A DNA stretch of 64,000 nucleotides from QHWF01 sp036848175 (GTDB lineage Bacteria; Acidobacteriota; Vicinamibacteria; Vicinamibacterales; CAVVIG01), in NCBI GenBank assembly GCA_036848175.1, contig DAIUKO010000005.1, forward strand, positions 11,191-75,190, read 5' to 3'. The notes below the pieces were generated by a model. It saw only the letters and a program-made list of their open reading frames with translations. It did no database searches and was not told where the DNA came from. This document shows positions 35,481 to 43,367 of this stretch, piece after piece (positions within the stretch are counted from its first letter, which is position 1; every line of letters starts with the position of its first letter). Position numbers and translations under genes: made by a program.

Positions 35481-37658
35481 TCATTTCGAAAGCGGGTCCG
35501 GTCGCACCTGGAACTTCACCAGCTTGCTCGTCGTCCCCCTCCCGCCTTCCATGTGGAACGGCGCGCGCGTCGAGATGCTCGTCCAGATTCCCTTACCCTT
35601 CCACCCCGCCTTCGCATCGTCAATGCGGCCGTCGAGCCCTTTTGCGTAGAAACCCATCGGGTAGGGGACGCGGAACGTCACGAACGTGCCGTCGACCAGC
35701 GCCAGCAGTCCTTCCGACAGATTTCCGGTCGCCAGCGGGATGTCCTTGCCGAGGCCGAGCATGTCGAAGCGATCGACGAAGTCGTAGTACGCGGAATCGG
35801 CGCTTCCGGAATCGACGGCGCCCTTGTAGTTCGGGCCGGGCAACGGATAGAGCGACCAGCCTTCGGGACAATGCTGGCCGGTTGCCGTCGGTCCGTTGAG
35901 CGGGCCCTTGCACTTGCGTCGATCGAAGCTCGCCAGATGTCCGCTCGACAGAACCGTCCACACCACGCCCTTGCTGTCGACGTCCATGCCGCGCGGCGCA
36001 AATCCCTGCGCGCTCGCCTTCGGGTTGTTCCACGGCACTTCGTAGATTTCAGACAGCGCGGTGGCCGGCGGATTCGATCCCGGCACGAGACGAACCAACG
36101 AACCCGGCATGCCCTGGATGGACCCCCAGATCGATCCGTCGACGGGACTCGGCGCCACGCCGTAGAACGGCGCGTTGATCCGTTTGTCCTTCGCCGGATC
36201 GATCGGCTGATCGGGTTCGACGTAAGCATCGCGCTTGCCGTTGCCGTTCGTGTCGAGGACGAACACGGTCCACCCTTGCGCCTTCTGCTCGTCGTGCGTC
36301 TTGTCGTAGACGTTCGTGTCGAACCAGCCCTCGACCGGACCGCCGCCGGTGAACCAGAGCACGCCCTTGTCATCGAGGTTCAGGTGATGCGTGCCGAAGC
36401 AGGTATCGATGGTCGTGACCTGCTTGCTCTTCGGATCGTAGAGCTGCATCTGGCGGCCGCTTTGTGCGATCGGAAAGGCCATGGCCGACGGGTGGGTCGA
36501 CCCCTGCTGGCAGAAGGCCGGCGTCACGTTGGGACGAATGCGTGCGGCGATCCACACGCGCGCCTGTCCGTCCATCGCGAAACTGTGTGCGGTGGTCTGC
36601 GCCGTCCAGATCGCCTCGTCGCCCCAGTAGGGCGACGGCTGCGCCGGCGGATTGTTGGCCTGGCTCGGCGTCTTCGGGTCGCGGACGATCAGCTTGATCT
36701 CGGTCGCAGCGTTGCGCGCCGGATCCACGACCGGCATGTAATCGGCACTCTCTTCGAGCGCGCCATATACCGGTCCGTTGGCGTTGACGGTCGGATTCCG
36801 TTTGTCGGTGCCGATCTCGTCGTGCAGATAGACCTTCGGGTCGGCCCAGTCCCACATCGTGACGACGACGTTGCGCTCCCGACCTTGCGGGCGCGCCGGC
36901 GCGGTCTCGGGCAGCTTGCCCTTGCCGACCTGATCGGTCCAGTCCGCGTACATGGCGAGCGCGCGCGACCTGCCGACCTGCGTGAACCGCGCGTTCATCG
37001 CGCCGCCGGCCTGACCTGCCTGGATGCGCCGCTCCCACGCGGCCGTGGACGATTCGAACGTGCCGAGGCTCGCCGGGATCTCGCGGGTCGCCTTGTTGCC
37101 GAGCTGATGACACCCGGTGCAGCCGTCCGTGTTGACGATCTGCCGGATCCACTCGCCCTGGCTCTTGATGTTCGGTGAGATCCCGTTGCCGGACGGCCCG
37201 GTGCCGGGGAAGTCGCTCTTCGGCGGCAGATGCATCAGCGCGAACCAGTAAAGGGCCGGATAGTATTCGGCGGCCGCCTTCGTGTTCGGCGCCGGCACCG
37301 CGGTGAGATTCAGCGCCTTGCCCGGCGCCGCAGACATCTTCGGTGAGTCGACGAGGCCGTAACCGCGGACCCAGACGGCGTAGCTCCCCTTCGGCAGATC
37401 GGGAACGAGATAGCGGCCCTGATCGTCGGTGACGACTATCTTGCGCAGCGTGGTCGGCAGATCCTTCGATTCGGCGATCACCCACACGCCGGCTTCGGGT
37501 CCACGCGGGCCGGTGACGACGCCGCCGATGTCATCGGCATCGATCGAGACGGCTGCTTGCGCGGCGACCGGGACGCGGCCGCCGATCACGTACGCCGCCA
37601 CGATCGTCGCAACGAGGATGGTCACGATTGACAGGCAGATTGATTTTCTAGACGTCAT
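35481..37658 (-). CDS. exported heme-c / carboxypeptidase-regulatory / propeller fusion protein
   Basis: A 725-aa exported protein. A signal anchor or signal peptide (ICLSIVTILVATIVAAYVIG) is followed by a carboxypeptidase-regulatory-like module (DIGGVVTGPRGPEAGVWVIA, then VVTDDQGRYLVPDLPKGSYA). Next comes a single heme-c site CTGCH (Cys180, Cys183, His184). The remaining ~500 residues read like a beta-propeller of the streptogramin-lyase type (HLNLDDKGVLWFTGGGPV, then APRGMDVDSKGVVWTVLSSG). Start 37658 has GGAG ten bases upstream; longer in-frame extensions overlap the neighbouring gene. It is 14 bp downstream of another CxxCH protein and so is co-transcribed with it. A periplasmic redox enzyme is likely; the substrate is unknown. 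Confidence 0.8.
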   Translation of the reverse strand: MTSRKSICLSIVTILVATIVAAYVIGGRVPVAAQAAVSIDADDIGGVVTGPRGPEAGVWVIAESKDLPTTLRKIVVTDDQGRYLVPDLPKGSYAVWVRGYGLVDSPKMSAAPGKALNLTAVPAPNTKAAAEYYPALYWFALMHLPPKSDFPGTGPSGNGISPNIKSQGEWIRQIVNTDGCTGCHQLGNKATREIPASLGTFESSTAAWERRIQAGQAGGAMNARFTQVGRSRALAMYADWTDQVGKGKLPETAPARPQGRERNVVVTMWDWADPKVYLHDEIGTDKRNPTVNANGPVYGALEESADYMPVVDPARNAATEIKLIVRDPKTPSQANNPPAQPSPYWGDEAIWTAQTTAHSFAMDGQARVWIAARIRPNVTPAFCQQGSTHPSAMAFPIAQSGRQMQLYDPKSKQVTTIDTCFGTHHLNLDDKGVLWFTGGGPVEGWFDTNVYDKTHDEQKAQGWTVFVLDTNGNGKRDAYVEPDQPIDPAKDKRINAPFYGVAPSPVDGSIWGSIQGMPGSLVRLVPGSNPPATALSEIYEVPWNNPKASAQGFAPRGMDVDSKGVVWTVLSSGHLASFDRRKCKGPLNGPTATGQHCPEGWSLYPLPGPNYKGAVDSGSADSAYYDFVDRFDMLGLGKDIPLATGNLSEGLLALVDGTFVTFRVPYPMGFYAKGLDGRIDDAKAGWKGKGIWTSISTRAPFHMEGGRGTTSKLVKFQVRPDPLSK

Positions 37659-37672
37659 GATGCATAGCTCCG

Positions 37673-38965
37673 TTATCGATTGACGTTCTGGAAATAGGGC
37701 GGAAGATCCTTTTTCGTACCTTTGAGGATTTCGACAATCGCCTGCCGATCGGCGAGCGGCAACGCCGACTGGTAACGCTCGCCGCGCTCCTGGCCGGAGA
37801 GCACCTCCCACATCCGGCGGTAGATCGGATCCTTTGCCGCGGAGGGCAAGGCGTCGAACGCGGCGGAGTCGATCAAGTAGCTGCACGGGTACTTCATCAG
37901 GCGGCGCGTGAGATCGAGCTCGTGCAGGGTGCGTCCCTTCACGTCGCGCGGGCCGATCGACGAAAACCGCCGCGCAAAGTCGGACGAGCCGCGGATGCGA
38001 TCGGCGAGCGGCGCCTCGTCGACGAACAACAGGTAGTTGACGACTTCGGCGGCGATGCCGCTCATCATCTGCGCGATTCGATCCATCTCTCCGGGCGCGG
38101 CGACGAACGGCGCGTGGAGCGTGGGATCGGCCGCGCGCGCTTCCCAGCCGGCGCGCGTCAGCAGGTTCGTCATGTGCACCTGATGCGACAGCACGAGCAG
38201 CGACGCGATGTCACTCGACGTCGATTGATATCCCTCGGTATCGAACAATCCGTTCACGGAGGCCAGATCGCGATCGGCGCGTCCCGCGATCGTCGCCGAC
38301 TCGTTGCCGCGGTGCCGGATCGATCCGCTGCTGCCGGTGACGTACCAGCCGCCCCAACGCTCCGGCAGCGGACTGCGATGATCGGTCATGACCGATTTCG
38401 ACGGCACCACCGCGCCTGGCGGCGTTGTCGTGCTGAACATCAACATCCCCGGCACGCCGAGCGTGTCGCCGGCCATGTGACAGGCGAGGCAGGTCAGGAC
38501 ACGCTGAAACTCAGGGCGCTCCATCGGACGTTGATCGAGGGTGTAGAAAACCATCCCCTCCTTCTCGTCCTGCGCGGCCACTTCGATGATCTCGGCGTCG
38601 CGGATCCAGCCGAGCGCGACGCGTTCGTTGAAGAACAGGGCGCGCGGGTTGGTTTCGCTGATGCGCTTCCGCTGAAAGCTGGTTTGCGAGAAGACCAGCG
38701 CCTGCGAGTCGACAGGAATGTCGAGCACGCTGAGCGCCGAGCGCAGATATCCGCTGCGGCCTTCGAATGTCAGCCGTGCGCTGCCGTCGCGGAGCTTCCT
38801 GTTGACCTCGGACACCGCGTTGTTCAACGGGGCGGTCGAGTACGCGATCGCGGGATCTTCCGACGAGCCGAGGAACATGCCGCCGCGCTGTGCGCTCAGA
38901 GCGGCACATCGAAGCAGCGCACACAGGAGGACGGCGCTGAGCGCGAGTGTCAACGGAACGCGCAT
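37673..38965 (-). CDS. exported CxxCH (cytochrome c-like) protein
   Basis: A 430-aa protein with signal peptide (MRVPLTLALSAVLLCALLRC, then AALSAQ) and one covalent heme motif CLACH (Cys159, Cys162, His163) in the stretch RVLTCLACHMAG. The rest is mostly helical, with many His residues (SHQVHMTNLL) and a C-terminal segment resembling the end of a cytochrome c unit (ADRQAIVEILKGTKKDLPPY). It resembles unannotated cytochrome-like proteins often found beside Vgb-type proteins in Acidobacteriota and Planctomycetota; this is recollection, not a search. First gene of a two-gene operon with the heme/propeller fusion, divergent from the DUF4157 gene. Confidence 0.75.
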   Translation of the reverse strand: MRVPLTLALSAVLLCALLRCAALSAQRGGMFLGSSEDPAIAYSTAPLNNAVSEVNRKLRDGSARLTFEGRSGYLRSALSVLDIPVDSQALVFSQTSFQRKRISETNPRALFFNERVALGWIRDAEIIEVAAQDEKEGMVFYTLDQRPMERPEFQRVLTCLACHMAGDTLGVPGMLMFSTTTPPGAVVPSKSVMTDHRSPLPERWGGWYVTGSSGSIRHRGNESATIAGRADRDLASVNGLFDTEGYQSTSSDIASLLVLSHQVHMTNLLTRAGWEARAADPTLHAPFVAAPGEMDRIAQMMSGIAAEVVNYLLFVDEAPLADRIRGSSDFARRFSSIGPRDVKGRTLHELDLTRRLMKYPCSYLIDSAAFDALPSAAKDPIYRRMWEVLSGQERGERYQSALPLADRQAIVEILKGTKKDLPPYFQNVNR

Positions 38966-39045
38966 GCCCGCGTCATCCTAACCAAAACCGCCTTGCCATT
39001 CCATCGAGGCGGGCGAACGGCTTTCATGGGATATCGGGGCTTTTC

Positions 39046-39073
39046 TTGACAATGCTTGCCGGGCCGCGATAAT
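39046..39073 (+). promoter_or_regulatory. strong sigma70-like promoter for the DUF4157 gene
   Basis: -35 TTGACA (39046-39051), 16-bp spacer, -10 GATAAT (39068-39073). The expected transcript start lies only about five bases before the ATG at 39085, so the mRNA may be leaderless. Confidence 0.6.
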
Positions 39074-39084
39074 CGACCTGAACT

Positions 39085-41847
39085 ATGCCCAGCGCGGTGA
39101 TCCAAGCCAGTTTTCCGCGTGGCGTGGTCCCGTCGATTCGACCGCACCTGACAGCACGGCCCCCCGTGTCGCCGCCGGTGACGCGAACGGCCGTCCCTCA
39201 CACCGTCGTTCAACGTCACGGCAACGGTCACGCCTTTCCACTGCCGGACGGCTTCGTTCCACAGCGCGGCACCGGTCAGCCGCTGCCGGCCGCGGTCCGG
39301 CAGCGGATGGAGCGCGGGTTGAGCGCCGACTTCTCGGACGTGCGCGTCCACGTCGGGCACGAGGCGGCGCAGATCGGCGCGCTCGCCTTCACCTCCGGCA
39401 CCGACATCTACTTCGCGCGCGGCCAGTACAACCCGCACAGCGCGCACGGCCAGAACCTGCTCGGCCACGAGCTCGCGCACGTCGTGCAACAACGATCGGG
39501 CCGCGTCCGCAACCCGTTCGGATCGGGCGTCGCGGTCGTGCAGGATCACGCGCTCGAGGCTGAAGCCGATCGAATGGCGCAGCGGCTATCGGCGCCGCCG
39601 ATGCCGGTGTCCGGCGCGCTGGTGCGGCGTACGCCGACGACAACCGGCCGCGATCCGCTCGTTCAACGCCGCATGGAGCTCCAGCCAACTCCCCCGCCGG
39701 ACCTGAGCCGCCTCGCGTGGAGGCTCGCGTACACGGCGCGGTCATACAACTGGCCGCCGATCGCGGGCACGACGACCGTCGACGACACAAAGCAGGCGCT
39801 CGAGCGCGCCTTGAAAGCGATGAAGGAAGAGCCGAAGAATTTTGGCACCTTCGACGTCGAAGACGATCAACACCTCGGCCTGCTGTACTTCGAAGCGCGG
39901 TCGATCGCCCTGCGTCCGCCAGTGCGGCCGGTCCACGGCATTCGCAAGGCCGCGACAGCGCCGAAGGCAGGCGTGTACGAGCTCGCGTTCATCGGTGCCG
40001 GCAGCGCGACAGCGTATTACATCGACACGCTGGGGCCGCTATACGATCATTCGACGACGTTGCTGTTCGGCGATGCGGGGAAGAATCCGTGGAAGGAGCA
40101 GCGCGGATTTTCCATCGACTTCATCAATCATGTTCGCCGCCAGATCGATATGCCGAGCCACAAGGTCGGGGAGTATCCCACCGGAGCACGCACCACCGAA
40201 CTGTTCGTCAAGCGCCAGGACTTTGCCGAAGACGCCGCTGCCGTCATCGCCAAGGCGATTCCGGAGGCGAATTGCATAAAGGTTCCGATCACGGAAAACG
40301 GGATCAGCCGAGATCCAAAGACACAGCTGTTCCACATCCACGTTGAACGCCGAACGGAGTACAACGTCGCCTACAACGAAAAGACCTACAAAGTGAAGAA
40401 CGTCGTCTTCGCGGCTGGCGCCGGCGGACACAAAGTCCCCGCATTGAAGGGTGACGACCCGACTGCCCAGTCCTACGATCTGGATGTTGAACCCGGTGAC
40501 CGGTGGAAGATTCTTCCCAACGTCATCGACATGGACGCGTTCATCCGTCACAGAGTCCTGAACCCGCCGGCGCCGAAGGCGTCGCTGAAGGGGAAGGTCG
40601 TCGTGATGGGTGGGAACGCCGCGATTGACGCGGTGGCGGCCGCAAAGCGGTACGGGTGGGAAGTGATCTGGTTCTCGGGCGATCCGGCGTTCCTCCCCGG
40701 AACGTTTTACATGGATGCGCCGTACAGCCTTCAAGCCGTGGAGCGCCGCGACGCCGTCCACGTCGAAGTGACGCAGACGGGCGGCAAGCTGAACGTGTAC
40801 TACTGCGATCAGATCAGGAAGGATCCTGGCAAGCATCTACGAGCTGACGAGTGTAAACGCCCCCGCCAGGGCCAGAACGGGAAGAAGGTCGAACAAGGCG
40901 TCGACTACATCGTCTACGGCATTGGACAGGCCGGCACCCTGGGGAAGCTCCTGGCCAAGGAGCTATACGAGGAACTCGACGTCGAATACGAAAAGACGTT
41001 CAAGTTCGCCCCGGGCACGCACGAAACGCTGGAGCGCGATCTGGCCGAGTACGTCGCGAAGCGATCGAAAAATCAGATCGCGAAAAACGACAAGATGGAA
41101 GAGCGGCTCGTCGCGTGGGAAACGAACCGCGTCAAAGGCAAAGCGTTCGTGGGTCTCACGAGCACCAAAAAGGAGCTCGACCGGGCGCTCTGGGGAGCCG
41201 GCGGACCGCACACTCGCTCGAGTACACTGCTCGTGATCGGCGGGGCGGCCGAGGCGGATCCAAAGAGCCGCCCGGATCCGAAGACCCGTGTATCACCAGT
41301 CGGCGCCGGCATCGGCAGTGTGACAGGTGCTGTCTCGAGCGACGTGCTCACGCCCGGACAGCTTGCCTATATTCGTGCCGCCGTCGTCGCGCACAACCAG
41401 TTCATTCCACCAAGCGTCGGCCAGCGCGTCGACTACGGTCATGCGAACGCGGACATCCTGCGCGCGCATCTCGCCGCGAAGTACTCCGATATCGGCGAGG
41501 GCAAGCTCGATCCCACCGATTCGATCGCGACCCGCGCCATCCAGATCATCATGGGATTGGCGCGCGACCGCCGCATTCCGCACGGCTACACGGCGCAACA
41601 AGAAGGCATCATCACCAGATGGCTCGGCATCCTGAACGCGAACTTCCGCGCCAGCGACAGCCTTCCGATCATGCAGATGCGGCTGACGAACATGGGCAAC
41701 GAGATCGCCGAGAGCATCTCGAAGGCCAACCTGAATCCGACCTACATGACGTGGCTGAAGGCCAATACCACTGAGTACGATGCGTTCAAGAAGGAACAAC
41801 TCGCGAAAGCCGACGCGTTGAAGCTGGATCGCGCCTACTTCGTCTGA
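39085..41847 (+). CDS. DUF4157 (eCIS-associated) protein fused to a dinucleotide-binding enzyme
   Basis: A 920-aa protein without signal peptide. A Pro-rich start is followed by a complete DUF4157 domain at residues ~73-140: LPAAVRQRMERGLSADFSDV, then VHVG, SGTDIYFARGQY and the metalloprotease-like HELAHVVQQ (His128). DUF4157 (PF13699) is known to mark cargo and associated proteins of extracellular contractile injection systems. Residues ~300-750 look like a two-dinucleotide-domain oxidoreductase: FIGAGSATAYYIDTLG near 303 and VVVMGGNAAIDAVAAAKRYG near 505. The C-terminal ~150 residues are helical and unassigned. The middle section appears less GC-rich than its flanks, suggesting acquisition. 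It is probably an effector or exported enzyme; its substrate is unknown. It overlaps the convergent ligase gene by 13 bp. Confidence 0.82.
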   Translation: MPSAVIQASFPRGVVPSIRPHLTARPPVSPPVTRTAVPHTVVQRHGNGHAFPLPDGFVPQRGTGQPLPAAVRQRMERGLSADFSDVRVHVGHEAAQIGALAFTSGTDIYFARGQYNPHSAHGQNLLGHELAHVVQQRSGRVRNPFGSGVAVVQDHALEAEADRMAQRLSAPPMPVSGALVRRTPTTTGRDPLVQRRMELQPTPPPDLSRLAWRLAYTARSYNWPPIAGTTTVDDTKQALERALKAMKEEPKNFGTFDVEDDQHLGLLYFEARSIALRPPVRPVHGIRKAATAPKAGVYELAFIGAGSATAYYIDTLGPLYDHSTTLLFGDAGKNPWKEQRGFSIDFINHVRRQIDMPSHKVGEYPTGARTTELFVKRQDFAEDAAAVIAKAIPEANCIKVPITENGISRDPKTQLFHIHVERRTEYNVAYNEKTYKVKNVVFAAGAGGHKVPALKGDDPTAQSYDLDVEPGDRWKILPNVIDMDAFIRHRVLNPPAPKASLKGKVVVMGGNAAIDAVAAAKRYGWEVIWFSGDPAFLPGTFYMDAPYSLQAVERRDAVHVEVTQTGGKLNVYYCDQIRKDPGKHLRADECKRPRQGQNGKKVEQGVDYIVYGIGQAGTLGKLLAKELYEELDVEYEKTFKFAPGTHETLERDLAEYVAKRSKNQIAKNDKMEERLVAWETNRVKGKAFVGLTSTKKELDRALWGAGGPHTRSSTLLVIGGAAEADPKSRPDPKTRVSPVGAGIGSVTGAVSSDVLTPGQLAYIRAAVVAHNQFIPPSVGQRVDYGHANADILRAHLAAKYSDIGEGKLDPTDSIATRAIQIIMGLARDRRIPHGYTAQQEGIITRWLGILNANFRASDSLPIMQMRLTNMGNEIAESISKANLNPTYMTWLKANTTEYDAFKKEQLAKADALKLDRAYFV

Positions 41848-42827
41848 GGAGCGACCGCCGACGGCTCTCGCGTCACGTGACGCGCGGCTTTGTCCTCACG
41901 CAAGCCGATGAACTTCGTATGCCGCAGGTGATGGTCGCCGGTCCATTCCAGGAACTCGAACTGCCCGACCAGCACCGGCTTCAGCCAGCGGCACTGCGCC
42001 ATCTTCACCTTCGTCAACCCTTGTCCCCAGCGTCCGCTCTTCTCTTCCGGTAGATTCACGAATGGGCATTCGCGGATCTCGAGGCCGCGGAATTTCCTGG
42101 ACAGCTGCTGGCGCATCGCCGGCGTGAAGCCGTTGCGGGTACGGGCGACATAGATCAATCGATCGCCTTCGTAGTAGCCGAAGATCAGCGCGTCGAACGT
42201 CTTCGTGCCGACGGTATAGCCGCCGATCACGAACTCCTGACCCTGATTGATCCGCATCTTCAACCAGGCGCCCGAACGCTGCCCCGGCTCGTAGCGGCTG
42301 CCGCGCCGCTTCGCAACCAGGCCCTCGAGGCCGTGGACCTTCACTGAGTGAATGAGATCGGCGAGGCTGGCATTCAGGACGCCGGTGTAGCGCGCCGGAT
42401 CGGCGAGCGTCGGCAGAACTTTCCGCTCCAGCAACTGACGCCGCGCTTCGAGCGTCTGCATGGTGACGTCGCGGCCGCTCAACACCATGACGTCGAACAC
42501 GTAATAAACGACCGTCGTCCTCGACGGATCGTAGTTCTGCAGCGCGCTGAACGATGGGCGGCCGCCCTCATCGAGCGCGACCAGCTCGCCGTCGATGGCG
42601 GTTTCGTTGGGCAGTCCTGCCAGGCCGCGCACGACTGCCGGGTAGCGGCGGCTGAAGTCCTTGTTGTTGCGCGAGCGCAAGTGCACGTTGCCCTGCGTCT
42701 TGAACGCGATGGCGCGGTAGCCGTCGAACTTCAGTTGATAGTCCCAGCGGGCGGATTCGTCAGGCAGCGTGTCGGTGCGAAGGAGCAGCATCGGATCGAC
42801 GAACCCGGCTTTGACGCGTGGCGCCAC
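41835..42827 (-). CDS. ATP-dependent DNA ligase (LigD ligase-domain type)
   Basis: A 330-aa ATP-dependent polydeoxyribonucleotide ligase. The nucleotidyl-transfer motif is LKFDGYRA with Lys33 as adenylated residue; other motifs are AIDGELVALDEGGRPSF, YYVFDVMV, EGLVAKRRGSRYEPG and WLKMRI. An OB-fold follows (FVIGGYTVG, then YVARTRNGFTP). This is the stand-alone ligase module found in bacterial non-homologous end-joining LigD, without polymerase or phosphoesterase domains; no Ku gene is seen here. The start is the GTG at 42827 with no clear ribosome-binding site. The repeat tract immediately upstream probably contains or replaces its promoter. Confidence 0.88.
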   Translation of the reverse strand: MAPRVKAGFVDPMLLLRTDTLPDESARWDYQLKFDGYRAIAFKTQGNVHLRSRNNKDFSRRYPAVVRGLAGLPNETAIDGELVALDEGGRPSFSALQNYDPSRTTVVYYVFDVMVLSGRDVTMQTLEARRQLLERKVLPTLADPARYTGVLNASLADLIHSVKVHGLEGLVAKRRGSRYEPGQRSGAWLKMRINQGQEFVIGGYTVGTKTFDALIFGYYEGDRLIYVARTRNGFTPAMRQQLSRKFRGLEIRECPFVNLPEEKSGRWGQGLTKVKMAQCRWLKPVLVGQFEFLEWTGDHHLRHTKFIGLREDKAARHVTREPSAVAPQTK

Positions 42828-42853
42828 CGGGCGAGTCTAATGCCGATTTAAGG

Positions 42854-43000
42854 AGATTTGAGGATTTGAGGATTTGAGGATCTGAGGATCTATCTAATCT
42901 AAGGATCTATTTCCATTCCCAATCGACCAAAGAAGCAAGACAGATAGATCCTCAAATCAAATAGATCCTCAAATCCTCAAATCCTCAAATCCTCAAATCT
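42854..43000. repeat. GATTTGAG low-complexity inverted repeat
   Basis: An 8-bp unit (GATTTGAG) repeats head to tail at 42854-42880 and its complement (CTCAAATC) at 42965-42999. Together with the TGAGGATCTATCT and AGATAGATCCTC segments they form a large imperfect inverted repeat with a ~45-nt centre. It is strikingly AT-rich against the surrounding GC-rich DNA. Confidence 0.85.
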
Positions 43001-43367
43001 AATTGAATTGGCGACGACGTTGACGCTGTTCGAGTCGAGCTCGTTCAGCGACACGCGGCGCAGACCAACTGTCCCTGACAGCGTCCCTGCGAGTATTCCG
43101 CGGACGACAGCATGTCAGGCACAGGCTCCGATCGACCGATCTTGACGGACGCACGCGGAATTGCATGACGCCGCCGGTGGTCTGCGGATCCGCAACCGGA
43201 GAGTGATCCCCGGTACGTCGCCGCCAAAGGGTGTGTCGCGCGCGCAAGACTACCGGAGCTGGGGCCGCGGGCCCGCGCTGAAACCCTCGCATTTTTGAAG
43301 AAAAGATGCGGCGGATGTGCGCCGCGCGGCAGGATTAATTTTCAGCTCATGAAGCGTGCGAGGTTGT
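43001..43367. other. intergenic region without recognised gene
   Basis: About 367 bp between the repeat tract and the hybrid kinase stop. Short open frames exist on the minus strand but none resembles a protein. No structured RNA, terminator with T-run or promoter could be supported. Confidence 0.6.

Noticed and set aside
16495..41847. A complete contractile injection system
   Set aside because: No tail-tube, sheath, baseplate, spike or AAA+ gene could be recognised; only the DUF4157 domain points to eCIS.
42854..43000. Possible CRISPR array
   Set aside because: Units are 8 bp without unique spacers and the two halves are in opposite orientation; it is a simple-sequence inverted repeat.
43001..43292. 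Minus-strand frames of 60-97 codons upstream of the ligase
   Set aside because: No ribosome-binding site, no recognisable motifs and unusual Arg content.
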